Assembly: GCA_966249405.1 (NCBI GenBank)
Contig: CBINDO010000007.1
Coordinates: 1 to 64,000, forward strand
Direction of reading: 5' to 3'
Length of the DNA: 64,000 nucleotides
Source: SZUA-265 sp966249405
GTDB lineage: Bacteria; Myxococcota_A; Polyangia; Polyangiales; Polyangiaceae
Shown here: positions 32,781 through 41,872 of the stretch, piece by piece
Numbering within the stretch: the stretch's first letter is position 1
How the letters are laid out: each line of letters opens with the position of its first letter
Program-made: the position numbers and the translations under genes
The notes under the pieces: generated by a model
The model's input: the letters and a program-made list of their open reading frames with translations, nothing else
Database searches by the model: none
What the model was told of the DNA's origin: nothing

Positions 32781-32831
32781 AAAGAACGGCGCCACTGGCG
32801 ACCGCGCAAAGCAGAGCCCGGCGGGCCTCTG

Positions 32832-33263
32832 TCACCGCGTCACGGCGGCTTCGATCGCCGCGCGTAGCGCGTTCATGTCCGACGGCATTTTGGTTATTCC
32901 GCCTTTGACGAACTCGAACTCCGACGCTCGTTCGCGTTCCCAAGTCAAGTTCGACGAAGTGAACATCATCACGACGACGGACGCGTACTCCGGTCGACGA
33001 CGCAGCTCGCGAAATTGCTCCAGGAACAAGAAACCGTCCATGAGCGGCATGTTGATGTCGAGAAAAACGAGCTTGGGAGGAAACTGTCCTGGATGAGCGG
33101 CGCCTTGCCCGGCTGAGTCGCTCAGAAACTCCATTGCGCGCTGTCCGTTGTCGGCCTCGAAGATCCGTTCGGTGATGTTCAGCTTGCGCAACATGCGCCG
33201 CAGCAGGTACCGATCGTCCTCGTTGTCGTCGATGATCAAGATGGATGGCAGCTGCAAAGTCAC
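32832..33263 (-). CDS. Single-domain response regulator (receiver only)
   Basis: 143 residues, one receiver domain: ILIIDDNEDDRYLL at the acidic pocket, phospho-acceptor Asp in VFLDINMPLMDG, Thr in MMFTSSNL. The usual Lys-Pro pair of loop 5 appears as KMP (GGITKMPSD). No output domain, so it should relay phosphate or block a kinase, as RcpA/CheY-like proteins do. Its start overlaps the kinase stop (ATGA at 33260-33263) and they are cotranscribed. The kinase upstream is its likely partner. Confidence 0.88.
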   Translation of the reverse strand: MTLQLPSILIIDDNEDDRYLLRRMLRKLNITERIFEADNGQRAMEFLSDSAGQGAAHPGQFPPKLVFLDINMPLMDGFLFLEQFRELRRRPEYASVVVMMFTSSNLTWERERASEFEFVKGGITKMPSDMNALRAAIEAAVTR

Positions 33264-34837
33264 CGTGCCCCTGCCTTTGAATCGACGGGGATGTCGACTC
33301 GGATCTTTGTCCCGTTTTCGTTGCTCACGACCTCGATCGTCCCACCCAGGTGATCGACATGTCGTTTGACTATCGACATGCCGAGCCCGCTACCCACCGC
33401 CTTTACGCTTGGATGGAAGCGCTCGAACATTTGGAACAAACGAGCTTGGTATTGTTCGGGGATGCCGAGCCCATTGTCTGCTACCGTGAGCTCCAAGCGT
33501 TTGGGGGGCGCGTCGATGGTAATCGAGACGCGCGGGTCACGGGCGGGGTTCGCATACTTGATGCTGTTGGACATCAAGTTGTTGAGGATTTGAAATAGTC
33601 GTGTGCGCGGTAGCTCGACCTCGGCTGTCGTGTTGACGACGACCTCCACTTTTACCCGTTCGGCGCCGACGGTCGAAAGGACGTGTTCACGAACCTCGGC
33701 CACCAGCTCGTGAAGATTCACCGACTCGGACTGAAACTGGCCAACGTCGGCGCGCGTCATGTCCAAGATGTCTCGCACCAAGTTATCGAGGCGCTGAATA
33801 CGCTGCTCGATGCGCGTAACATTCGCCAGGGCCTCGCTGGGCTGTCCTTGTTCGAGATCCTCTCGTAGCGCACGGCAAAGGCCCGCCACGGTGACGAGCG
33901 GGCCCCTAAGGTCGTGGGTGGTGCGATAGGCGAACTGCGACAGTTCCGCGGTCTTCATCCGTACCTGTTCGGAGATCTTGGTGCGCGTCGACAGCAGGCT
34001 GCGCAAGTACGCTCCCGCGAGCAGGCCCACGACGACGACGGACATCGAGAAAAGGAGCTCCGCGCCGGACGGATCGGTGGCATGGAGCCGTTGTTGGGCC
34101 GAATACTCGAGCTTCATGTCGTCGAAGCGGGCCAACTCGAACAGCAGGACGTCGGCGGCGCCAGCTACCTCGAGTGTGGTGGGGTCACTTCCTAGCCGGA
34201 AGGCGGTGACGCTTCGATCGGCGACGTCTTCTACGAGCAGCCGCTCTATCACGTCGTGCGGGCTGTCCTCGAGGGTGAGCGACGTGATCGGCACGACCAT
34301 GCTGACATGTCCTTCCTGGTCGGGGCCGCGCGTCCGCGAGTATTGGCTGAGGATGATGTGCGCATCCGTTCCTTCGCCATAAACGCGTGAGGGACGTCGC
34401 GGATCGAACATGTCGCACGCATTTGCACTACTCGTTCCGAACCCGACGGCGAAGGTCGTACTGCCGTCGAGCGCATGCCAACACAAGGCATCCAGCGGCA
34501 GCGGGCTCAAGCGCGAGGCATAGAGCGCAAACTCCTCCTCTCCGACGCGAACCGATGTCCCGAAGTACGCACCGATGGAGGCCAGCAAGGCGCGTCGGCT
34601 TTGCAGCAAATGCACCAGCCGCAGTTGCCTATTCGTGGCCTCGCTGGTGAAGTCCGCGCGGTGCTCGTCGCGTTCCTTGCGAACGTGACTGAGGTAGTTG
34701 CGGCCGCCGATGGTTGCGAACAACAGAAAAGTCACTACGAACGCCAGATTGGCCCGTGTGGCGCCGTCCAGGACGGGCCGTCGACTTTCGCGTTCCGTTC
34801 GATTCGACACGGTGTAAGGCCAAACACGCCGGAGCAC
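33260..34837 (-). CDS. Membrane histidine kinase with extracytoplasmic sensor domain
   Basis: 525 residues. TM1 (ANLAFVVTFLLFATIG) precedes a ~220-residue extracytoplasmic domain of CHASE-like size (with SRRALLASIGAYFGTS), then TM2 (LLFSMSVVVVGLLAGAYL). The cytoplasmic part has H-box FAYRTTHDLRGPLVTVAG, N-box NNLMSNSIKYANP, DNGLGIP, and GSGLGMSIVKRHVDHLGG. It should phosphorylate the overlapping receiver protein. The spacing of the sensor domain resembles CHASE1, but ligand residues are not identifiable. Confidence 0.87.
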   Translation of the reverse strand: MLRRVWPYTVSNRTERESRRPVLDGATRANLAFVVTFLLFATIGGRNYLSHVRKERDEHRADFTSEATNRQLRLVHLLQSRRALLASIGAYFGTSVRVGEEEFALYASRLSPLPLDALCWHALDGSTTFAVGFGTSSANACDMFDPRRPSRVYGEGTDAHIILSQYSRTRGPDQEGHVSMVVPITSLTLEDSPHDVIERLLVEDVADRSVTAFRLGSDPTTLEVAGAADVLLFELARFDDMKLEYSAQQRLHATDPSGAELLFSMSVVVVGLLAGAYLRSLLSTRTKISEQVRMKTAELSQFAYRTTHDLRGPLVTVAGLCRALREDLEQGQPSEALANVTRIEQRIQRLDNLVRDILDMTRADVGQFQSESVNLHELVAEVREHVLSTVGAERVKVEVVVNTTAEVELPRTRLFQILNNLMSNSIKYANPARDPRVSITIDAPPKRLELTVADNGLGIPEQYQARLFQMFERFHPSVKAVGSGLGMSIVKRHVDHLGGTIEVVSNENGTKIRVDIPVDSKAGAR

Positions 34838-34955
34838 CCAACGCGCGGGTTAGGTAGCGACATTCTGCGTGCTGCCGCAAGAGGATTCACCCTGGAGATG
34901 GGCGAGAGTCGACCTTGCGTCCTCGCGAGGCGAGCAGCAGATTAGGAGGAACACA

Positions 34956-35951
34956 ATGGAGCTACCGAGACGCCGAGGGCCGATGAATGCGCCGCGAAAA
35001 CTTCGCTGGGTGGTGACCAACGTGTTGGTCGTTGCGGCTTCGGTGGCGTGCGTGCCGGGTTATCGCCTAGAAGCGGCCTCGGGCGGCACGATCGAACGTG
35101 CAACGTCGCGAGGTATCACCTTGACGGCGAGCGTGAACTCCTGGTCGGGCAGCAGCCGGGACCTCGTGGGTGAGGTGATCCCGATCTGGGTGCGCGTTCG
35201 GAACCAGTCGTCTACCTCGGTTCGCGTTCGGTACGAAGATTTCGGGGCCATCGACGAGAACGGCTTTCGGTTTGGCCTCGTCGACCCGAAGACTGGACGC
35301 ATCATCGAAGCCAAGTCCGCGGAAGACCGAACGCGCACACACGACGAACCTGCGGCGCTTTCCGCCGGCGCGACACCTACTCTGGTGTTCGACACCGAGG
35401 GAGCGTGGGCTGAGCAGGAGGCCGACGTTCGATTCGTCGATCGGGAGGCGCTGGCGTGTGAATGGGAAGGACGATGCGCGACAGCGAGCTTGCTGCCCGT
35501 ATGGAGTGACGCTGCGGAGTTCGACATCTATCCCATCGATCACCGCGGTATGGGCTCGCGCGGCGCTGGTTACACCGGCTCGCCGCGTACCGGCATCGGC
35601 TACGGCGTTTACGGCGGTTACTACGGCGCGTACGGCTTTCCGTACTACGGTTACCCCGGTTATTATGGGTACTGGGGTTGGGGCTGGCCGTATTACGATC
35701 GCTACTACTGGCCTTATTACTACGCCGGTAATGGACGTTCGGGTCCACGTTTACCTACTACGGCCACCATGGTGCACGTTGCGATTGGAGAGGGCGAGCT
35801 GCTGCCCAAGTCCACGACCGCGGGCTTCATCTACCTGCCCGGAGCAGCGCGGAAAGCCGTGCGGCTGGACATCACCTGGTCCGTCCGCTCCAGCGCGGAC
35901 GAGCCGCTCGCCGAGTTGCGCACTCGGTTCGAGAGCGTCCGCGAAGACTGA
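34956..35951 (+). CDS. Lipoprotein with Gly/Tyr-rich segment
   Basis: The ATG at 34956 has AGGAGG seven bases upstream. The 331-residue product has a hydrophobic segment ending VAASVAC. Residues ~35-190 form a beta-rich domain. Residues ~215-275 are extremely Gly/Tyr-rich (GYGVYGGYYGAYGFPYYG), like adhesive or silk-like surface proteins. A short folded C-terminal domain follows (GAARKAVRLDITWSV). It is divergent from the sensor kinase. Role unknown; a sticky or self-associating surface protein is inferred from composition only. Confidence 0.6.
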   Translation: MELPRRRGPMNAPRKLRWVVTNVLVVAASVACVPGYRLEAASGGTIERATSRGITLTASVNSWSGSSRDLVGEVIPIWVRVRNQSSTSVRVRYEDFGAIDENGFRFGLVDPKTGRIIEAKSAEDRTRTHDEPAALSAGATPTLVFDTEGAWAEQEADVRFVDREALACEWEGRCATASLLPVWSDAAEFDIYPIDHRGMGSRGAGYTGSPRTGIGYGVYGGYYGAYGFPYYGYPGYYGYWGWGWPYYDRYYWPYYYAGNGRSGPRLPTTATMVHVAIGEGELLPKSTTAGFIYLPGAARKAVRLDITWSVRSSADEPLAELRTRFESVRED

Positions 35952-36277
35952 GCGCGGCTCCTGGAGCGCATTGACCAGCACCTCGCCGTGAGCCGGCCGA
36001 CGCCCGACTACGTCCGTGAGACACAGCTCGCATGCCCGGATTCACTTGAAACTCATGATGCAGGAGTGGCAAAACGCCACGAGTTCATTCGAGCTCCAAT
36101 GAAGGGCCAAAAGAGCTGCAGAAGTTGCACGCAGGAGCTGCAGGCAAGCTCGATGCGCACTCCGTACGGATGAGCCGCGTTCGGACGACGAACGAGCGGG
36201 AGGGCGCGAATCCGCCGAAACGCCGCGCGCGCCATCCCGTGAAAACGGTTGGCACGGTTCGCGCAAAGGCGCGGCGC
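35952..36277. other. Intergenic region before the RpoH-like sigma gene
   Basis: 326 bp. It holds GTGGC-AAAAC-GCCAC (36066-36080), a small perfect hairpin, and the uncertain region from 36170 that could be the N-terminus of the sigma gene if an upstream start is used. A CTTGAAA motif near 36047 resembles a sigma-32-type -35 box, but no matching -10 is clear. Confidence 0.35.
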
Positions 36278-37138
36278 ATGGCGCGTCCTCAGCCCCTCAA
36301 CCCGATCCTGAAAGCAGCTTTCGTAGACCCAGTCATCACCCGAGAAGAAGAAGAAGAGTTGTGCCGACGTTGGCAGCAGAACGCCGACGAAGACGCACGT
36401 CGAGAGCTCGCGAGGCGGACCACGCGGTTCGTGATCCGCACCGCACGGCAGCTCGAGCGATACAACACTCCCGTGGACGACTTGATCTCGGAGGGGATGA
36501 TCGGTTTGTTGCGGGCAACCGACCTTTACAACGCGGACTTTCGAGTGCGGTTCATGACGTACGCAGACTACTGGGTGCGCTCAGCCATGGTGACCAAGAT
36601 CATGAAGAGCCGTTCACTCGTGAGCGGCAGCCAGGGGGCGTCCAAGTCGCGGTACTTCTTTCGTCTGCGCCGCGAGCTGGCCAAAGCCCGTGCGCTCCTG
36701 GGGCACAACGAGCTGGCGATCGCAGCTGCTGCCAAGGCGCTGGGCCTGCCGGAAGCACGCGTCGAACGCATCGAACAGGAACTGGAGGCCGCGGACGTGT
36801 CGCTGACGTGTCCGGCGCCCAACACGCGTGCTCGCTCGATCGAAGACGTCTTGTTCGATGACCACGACGCCGCCTCGGCGTTCGAACATCGAGAGGCATT
36901 GAATCGGCTGTTGCCCTGTTTGGATTCGGCGCTCGCCCATCTTTCGTCCCGCCAAGCCACGATCGTCCGTCGTCGCTACCTGGAGGAAGAGCCCGTCACT
37001 TTGAGTCAGTTGGCCTCGGAGTTCGGCGTATCGCGCGAGCGCGTCCGCCAACTCGAATCCGCCGCGCTCGCCAAGTTGCGTCAGCTGGTCTTGCGCAACT
37101 CCGCCGCCGCTCGAGAAGAAATCGCCACCGCAGCCTGA
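36278..37138 (+). CDS. RpoH-like sigma-70-family factor
   Basis: From the ATG at 36278 the product has 286 residues; an ATG at 36170 would add 36 basic residues. Region 2 reads DDLISEGMIGLLRATDLYN and FMTYADYWVRSAMVTKIMKS. The segment ASKSRYFFRLRRELAKAR corresponds to the KAQRKLFFNLRK region typical of heat-shock sigma factors. Region 4 is YLEEEPVTLSQLASEFGVSR followed by ERVRQLESAALAKL. It should direct polymerase to a specialised stress or developmental promoter set. The NtrC-like gene starts 16 bp after its stop, on the same strand. Confidence 0.82.
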   Translation: MARPQPLNPILKAAFVDPVITREEEEELCRRWQQNADEDARRELARRTTRFVIRTARQLERYNTPVDDLISEGMIGLLRATDLYNADFRVRFMTYADYWVRSAMVTKIMKSRSLVSGSQGASKSRYFFRLRRELAKARALLGHNELAIAAAAKALGLPEARVERIEQELEAADVSLTCPAPNTRARSIEDVLFDDHDAASAFEHREALNRLLPCLDSALAHLSSRQATIVRRRYLEEEPVTLSQLASEFGVSRERVRQLESAALAKLRQLVLRNSAAAREEIATAA

Positions 37139-37154
37139 GTGCAAAAGGAGGGAC

Positions 37155-38633
37155 GTGGAACCCAGATTAGGCTTCTCGGTGGCATCCAACCCGCATACAA
37201 CTTCCGTCATGGCGGAGTTGGTCGACGCGCGCATCTTGATTGTCGATGACGACGAGGAATCGGCGCTCGCCCTCGCGACGATTTTCGAGTCGGAGGGGTT
37301 TCGCGTCGAGACGGCTCGCGATGGTGAAACAGCTCTGCAATGTCTCGACGAGGCCACTGACGTCGTGCTCACCGATCTCGAGATGCCCCGATTGAATGGC
37401 ATTCAACTGATCGAGCGCGGCAAGGCGCTCGCCCCGAACGCCGTGTTCATGGTGATGACGGGACACGGCGAGTTCGAAACTGCCGTCGAAGCGGTCAAGA
37501 AAGGGGCCGATCAATACCTTGCCAAGCCGCTCGACATCGACGCCGTGGTGGCGTTGACGCGCGCGGCGGCTCTGCGCGCGGCACAACACCGTGAGCTGCT
37601 CGAACTCCGCGCGAAGGCGGGGCGTGCTCACCGTCAACGGCCGATTCTGGGTGAACATCCGCTCATGCAGAGCCTGCTCAAGGTCGTGCGTCAGGTCGCG
37701 CCGTCTCGGGCTTCGGTGCTGATCACGGGCGAGAGCGGTACGGGCAAGGAGCTGATCGCGCACGCACTCCACGATTGGTCTGGGCGCACCGGGCGCTTCG
37801 TCGCCGTCAACTGCGCGGCGTTGGCGGAGTCGGTGCTCGAGTCCGAACTGTTCGGGCACGAACGAGGTGCCTTCACCGGCGCCACGGCGCGACGCGAAGG
37901 TCGATTCAAACAAGCCGACCGGGGCACGTTGTTTTTGGACGAGATAGCCGAAATCTCACCGAGCGTGCAGCTCAAGCTGCTCAGGTTTTTGCAGGAACAC
38001 GAGTTCGAAGCGGTAGGTAGCAACCGCACCGAACACGTCGACGTACGCGTCGTTGCCGCGTGCAACCGTGACTTGCGCGCGCGTGTCGCGGAGGGGTTGT
38101 TCAGAGAGGACCTGTACTTCCGTTTGAACGTGGTAGACGTCTTCGTACCGCCGCTCCGCGATCGTTTGAGCGATCTCCCGACCCTGGCCGAGCACTACAT
38201 TCACAAGGCGTGCCTGGACAACGGGCGCGCCTCCACTCCTCGCTTGGCGGAGGCCACTTTCGAGCGCCTGATGAAACACCGGTGGCCCGGTAACATTCGA
38301 GAGCTGCGTAACGCCATGGAGCGCGCGGTCATCTTGTGCGAAGGCGAGGTCATCGAACCCGAGCACCTACCCGCCGCCATTGGCGAGCTGCCGCTCCGCC
38401 ATGCGCTCGAGTTGTCGATTCCAGGCGCAACGATGAGTGAGATCGAGCGACTCGCAATCATCAAGACGTTGGAGGCGGTGCGAGGCTCGGTCCCCAAGGC
38501 CGCAGAGTTGCTCGGCATTTCGATCCGCACCATTCAGTACAGACTCAAGGAGTGGAACGTCGATCGCGCCCTGTTGTCAGAGAGCACCGAGCCTGGAACC
38601 CCCCGTGTGCTGAAGCTTACCACGCGGTCTTGA
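37155..38633 (+). CDS. NtrC-family sigma-54-dependent response regulator
   Basis: 492 residues from a GTG with GGAGG upstream. Receiver domain (residues ~25-140): LIVDDDEES, phospho-acceptor Asp74 in VLTDLEMPRLNG, KPLDI. AAA+ domain (~165-390): GESGTGKE (Walker A), GAFTGA (sigma-54 contact), DRGTLFLDEIAEIS (Walker B), WPGNIRELRNAMERAV. A Fis-type helix-turn-helix ends the protein (PKAAELLGISIRTIQYRL). It activates sigma-54 promoters when phosphorylated, probably by the kinases encoded next. All motifs are complete. Confidence 0.93.
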   Translation: MEPRLGFSVASNPHTTSVMAELVDARILIVDDDEESALALATIFESEGFRVETARDGETALQCLDEATDVVLTDLEMPRLNGIQLIERGKALAPNAVFMVMTGHGEFETAVEAVKKGADQYLAKPLDIDAVVALTRAAALRAAQHRELLELRAKAGRAHRQRPILGEHPLMQSLLKVVRQVAPSRASVLITGESGTGKELIAHALHDWSGRTGRFVAVNCAALAESVLESELFGHERGAFTGATARREGRFKQADRGTLFLDEIAEISPSVQLKLLRFLQEHEFEAVGSNRTEHVDVRVVAACNRDLRARVAEGLFREDLYFRLNVVDVFVPPLRDRLSDLPTLAEHYIHKACLDNGRASTPRLAEATFERLMKHRWPGNIRELRNAMERAVILCEGEVIEPEHLPAAIGELPLRHALELSIPGATMSEIERLAIIKTLEAVRGSVPKAAELLGISIRTIQYRLKEWNVDRALLSESTEPGTPRVLKLTTRS

Positions 38634-38636
38634 ATC

Positions 38637-39791
38637 ATGGCGGCGCCGGATCCAGAAGTCAGAGAACGTCCGCTGTGGCGCGCGTTGATTGTAGAGGACC
38701 TGGTTGACGATGCGGAGCTCGTGTTACTGGCCCTCAAGCGAGCGGGGGTCGCGTTGGAGCACCAACGCATCGACACCGAAGCAGAGTTTCTCGCGGAATT
38801 GGGAAACAGCAGGCCGTGGGACATAATTCTCTGCGACTACGACGTGCCCGGGTTTGGTGCGCCCCGGGCTTTACAGATCATCTCTCAGCTGCAACTCGAT
38901 ATTCCCCTCATCGTCATGTCGGGCCAAGTGGACGAGGAGCAGGCGGTGACGGTGCTGCGCAACGGCGCACGAGACTTCGTGGCGAAGGCGCGCCTGACCC
39001 GGCTCGCACCTGCGCTCAATCGTGCGATTCTGGAAGCAGAGCAGCGCCGCAAGGCGCGCAAGGAACTGGACGCCGCCAGGGAGGCACTGGTGCGCAGCGA
39101 AAAACTCCGGACCCTGGGCTACATGGCGGCGGGCGTCGCTCACGACTTGCGCAACATCCTCAACCCATTGTCGCTTCAGGTGCAGCTGCTCCAGCGCGGT
39201 GAAGCCTCCGATTCGCGCCATCGCGCGATCGCCGACAACATGTCCCGGACACTCAAGCGCGGAACGGAGCTTCTCAATCGACTGCAGGCGTTTGGTCGGC
39301 AGGGGCCAGAAAGCGTGGAAGTCTGCGACTTGCGGCTCGAGGTCGAACAAGCGTGTGCACTACTGAAGGCCAACATACGTCAGGCCAAAGGAGTGACGTT
39401 CGATACGTCCATCGCCGACGTCGGTTTGGTCCGCGCCGCGCCGTCGGAGGTGGTGTCGGCGACGGTGAACCTAGTTACCAACGCGCTCGAAGCGCTGGCT
39501 GGTCGAAGCGGCAAGCTAAGTCTCACCACGACCTTCAACGGACAGTTCGCGGCCTTGACTGTGGCAGACGACGGCCCCGGCATGTCGAGCGAAGTCAAGG
39601 CCAGGTTGTTCGAGCCGTTTTTTACCACGAAGGCCAACGGCACCGGTCTCGGGCTGGCTGGCATCTACGCGTTCGTGCAGCGATCCCGAGGCCAGGTAGA
39701 GATCGTGAGTGAGCCCGGGGAGGGCACGAAAGTCACTTTGTCCTTCACGCGTGTTGGTGGAGGCGAGGTAACCAAAGGGGACGCCACATGA
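38637..39791 (+). CDS. Soluble hybrid kinase: receiver plus histidine kinase
   Basis: 384 residues, no membrane segment. N-terminal receiver (ALIVEDLVDDAEL, IILCDYDVPGFGA with Asp) followed by a short coil and a kinase core: MAAGVAHDLRNILNPLSLQ, NLVTNALEALAGRSG, DDGPGMSSE, FFTTKANGTGLGLAG. The receiver-first order suggests it is itself controlled by phosphorylation. It follows the NtrC-like gene by 3 bp and overlaps the next kinase gene (ATGA at 39788). Confidence 0.9.
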   Translation: MAAPDPEVRERPLWRALIVEDLVDDAELVLLALKRAGVALEHQRIDTEAEFLAELGNSRPWDIILCDYDVPGFGAPRALQIISQLQLDIPLIVMSGQVDEEQAVTVLRNGARDFVAKARLTRLAPALNRAILEAEQRRKARKELDAAREALVRSEKLRTLGYMAAGVAHDLRNILNPLSLQVQLLQRGEASDSRHRAIADNMSRTLKRGTELLNRLQAFGRQGPESVEVCDLRLEVEQACALLKANIRQAKGVTFDTSIADVGLVRAAPSEVVSATVNLVTNALEALAGRSGKLSLTTTFNGQFAALTVADDGPGMSSEVKARLFEPFFTTKANGTGLGLAGIYAFVQRSRGQVEIVSEPGEGTKVTLSFTRVGGGEVTKGDAT

Positions 39792-40489
39792 CACAGCACG
39801 AAGCAGAGCTGGAGCGCATGGCGCGTGAGCTCGAAGAGTTGTCATACGCAGTGTCGCATGATCTATCTGCGCCGGTGCGAGCCATCATCGGCTACGTGGA
39901 AGTGCTCAACGAGGAGTACGCTGGGCAACTCGGAGATGGCGCGGAGTATCTCGGTCGAGTCACGCGAGCCAGCAGGCGTCTGGAAGAGCTGATGGCCGGG
40001 CTAGTGGAGTATTCCCGTCTGGCGCGCGCCGAAGTCAACAAGTTGCCCCTCGACGTGAGCCAATTGGTCTTGGAACTCGCTGCCGCAATGCCCCAACCTC
40101 CCGGGCAAACCGTCGAGTGGGTAATCCCTCCAGAGCTGCCCGCGAACGGGGACCGTCAGTTGATCCACACGGCGCTTCGACACCTGTTGACCAACGCCGT
40201 CAAGTTCACCAGCACCAGGGAGAACCCCAAAGTAACGCTTCGAGCCGTCGACAGTGACCACACCGAGGTGGTCTTCGCGATCGAAGACAACGGTATCGGC
40301 GTCGACACCGCTCAGTTTCAGGGCAAGGGATTTCGCCTCTTTCGCCGGTTTCACCCGAGCTCCATGTATTCGGGCCATGGTGTGGGCCTCGCCTGCACGC
40401 GCGTCATCGTCGAGAGCCACGGGGGCCGGATGTGGTGCGAGAGCACGCCAGGGGCGGGCGCTACGTTCTACGTAGCGCTCCCACGCTGA
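39788..40489 (+). CDS. Short soluble histidine kinase, phytochrome-kinase-like core
   Basis: 233 residues, kinase core only: LSYAVSHDLSAPVRAIIGYV is the H-box type of bacteriophytochrome-associated kinases, then HLLTNAVKFTS (N-box), EDNGIGVD and GHGVGLACTRVIVESHGG. There is no sensor domain, so input must come from a partner, most likely the receiver-containing kinase whose stop overlaps its start. Fourth gene of the sigma/NtrC/kinase operon. Confidence 0.88.
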   Translation: MTQHEAELERMARELEELSYAVSHDLSAPVRAIIGYVEVLNEEYAGQLGDGAEYLGRVTRASRRLEELMAGLVEYSRLARAEVNKLPLDVSQLVLELAAAMPQPPGQTVEWVIPPELPANGDRQLIHTALRHLLTNAVKFTSTRENPKVTLRAVDSDHTEVVFAIEDNGIGVDTAQFQGKGFRLFRRFHPSSMYSGHGVGLACTRVIVESHGGRMWCESTPGAGATFYVALPR

Positions 40490-40522
40490 AGCTGGCCGCA
40501 CTCGTCCACGCTGAGTTCAGCG
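40484..40522. terminator. Hairpin spanning a convergent junction
   Basis: CGCTGAA (40484-40490) and TTCAGCG (40516-40522) are perfect 7-bp arms that include the stop codons of both converging genes. The loop is 25 nt. No T-run; candidate bidirectional terminator. Confidence 0.3.
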
Positions 40523-41671
40523 AAGGCTCTTGGTGCATAGCCCCAACGTGTTGCGCCCGTCTGGAGAGATGAACACGGTTCCGTCGATGTTCGTACCTCG
40601 CTGAACGCCGTGCCCCGTCTGCTGACAATCCTCCTCGACGAAGCCGAGACGGATGCAACGCCCTTGCGATTCTCCGGGATATACGCCGCAAGCCAACCCG
40701 GATACGCAATCTTCGTTGTCAGTGCAGTACGAGTTGTCGACTTCGTAACCTTTGGCCGGCATGCAGTGCGGATACAGCGGCCGCGGGCTCGACGCTTCGT
40801 CCGGTCCGACCCCGGGATGGCAGTAGGCTCCCTCACCGCAATCCGAGTAAGGTGCCGTCCAATATTCGTCGCGCAAGCCCAGCTCTTGCTGACCCTGCAT
40901 GGCCTTTACCCAACGTTCAGCACTGCTCCACACCGCTGGCGAGCGGGTCAAGACATTGCAGTGCCCGACGCACACGTTGCGCCCACCCTCTGAGAACGTT
41001 GCGCAAGAGCTGCCATCTTCGCAGAAGTGTCCCGGGTTCTCGCACTGCGGTCGGCACAGCCCCGCTTCGCAGACCTGCCCTGCGGTGCAATCTTGGTCGA
41101 AGCCGCACGGTGCATACGTTTGCGTCTCACCGGGAGTAAAGCAAAGGGTTTGCCCCGTGTGCTGGTCGGCAACCCGACACACCAGCCCTGACTCACACCC
41201 GCAGCTGGTCCTGAGCTCGCATTCGCTGCCAGGGATATCGGGTATCGCGCAAGCCTCGGCATCGGGTGCCGCATCGGCCGCGGCATCCGACCACGTGAGC
41301 TCCGCATCCGTCGAGCTTCGCGCATCGAACGTTTCCGGTTGCATGGCGTCCACGGCAGCGTCGCGAGCAGCGTCCGCATCGTGTCCGTTGGCTGGATCGG
41401 GGCCGGCCTCTGCTGCCGATAATCTGTCGCTACCAGCTTCCGACATCGTAGCGGCGTCGAGCCCTCCTTCCGACCACCCGTTGTGCCTCGCAACGTTGTC
41501 GACTCCACTCGGCCCAGCCCCATCGGGTATGTCCGCAGCATCGGCCGACGTCAGGTTTTTGTTGGTGCTCGTGTCGTGGAGCTTGAGCTCGTTGAGTTTG
41601 TCGGTGTTGGCTGGCGTCGGTGAACAAGCAATGCCCCACGCGAGGCAAAGCCACACTGTCCTAGTCCCCAT
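40517..41671 (-). CDS. Asp/Ala-rich, Cys-rich lipoprotein
   Basis: 384 residues. Short signal peptide MGTRTVWLCLAWGIAC with lipobox. Residues 20-150 are a polar Asp/Ala linker. The remainder has ~20 Cys in EGF-like spacing: CELRTSCGCESGLVC, CGFDQDCTAGQVCEAGLCR, CEDGSSCATF, CTDNEDCVSGLACGVY. The D-C-xx-G-xx-C unit is also used in the Cys-rich lipoproteins at 14239 and 17521, but this gene has no wHTH partner. Surface or secreted role; ligand unknown. Confidence 0.68.
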   Translation of the reverse strand: MGTRTVWLCLAWGIACSPTPANTDKLNELKLHDTSTNKNLTSADAADIPDGAGPSGVDNVARHNGWSEGGLDAATMSEAGSDRLSAAEAGPDPANGHDADAARDAAVDAMQPETFDARSSTDAELTWSDAAADAAPDAEACAIPDIPGSECELRTSCGCESGLVCRVADQHTGQTLCFTPGETQTYAPCGFDQDCTAGQVCEAGLCRPQCENPGHFCEDGSSCATFSEGGRNVCVGHCNVLTRSPAVWSSAERWVKAMQGQQELGLRDEYWTAPYSDCGEGAYCHPGVGPDEASSPRPLYPHCMPAKGYEVDNSYCTDNEDCVSGLACGVYPGESQGRCIRLGFVEEDCQQTGHGVQRGTNIDGTVFISPDGRNTLGLCTKSLR

Positions 41672-41872
41672 AGCCCAACGTTAGACCCCGGAAACTCACA
41701 GGACAAGGTCCAATCATGGTTTGCGTCAAAAGGACTCCGACCCGGTGTGACGTGTGGTTCCATGGTAGGACATAGCGGACTCGGACGCGCGCTGCGGCGT
41801 GGCCGGTTGTCTCGCCGAGTCTCACCCGGGTGGTCCGAGCGCGGTGAAACGTCGCTACGAAAGCTTTTCCTA

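Noticed and set aside
36250..36265. Sigma-54-like promoter TGGCACG-N4-GCGCA before the RpoH-like gene
   Set aside because: The -24 GG and -12 GC are at the right spacing, but TT of the -12 box is GC and transcription would start only about 2 bp before the chosen ATG.
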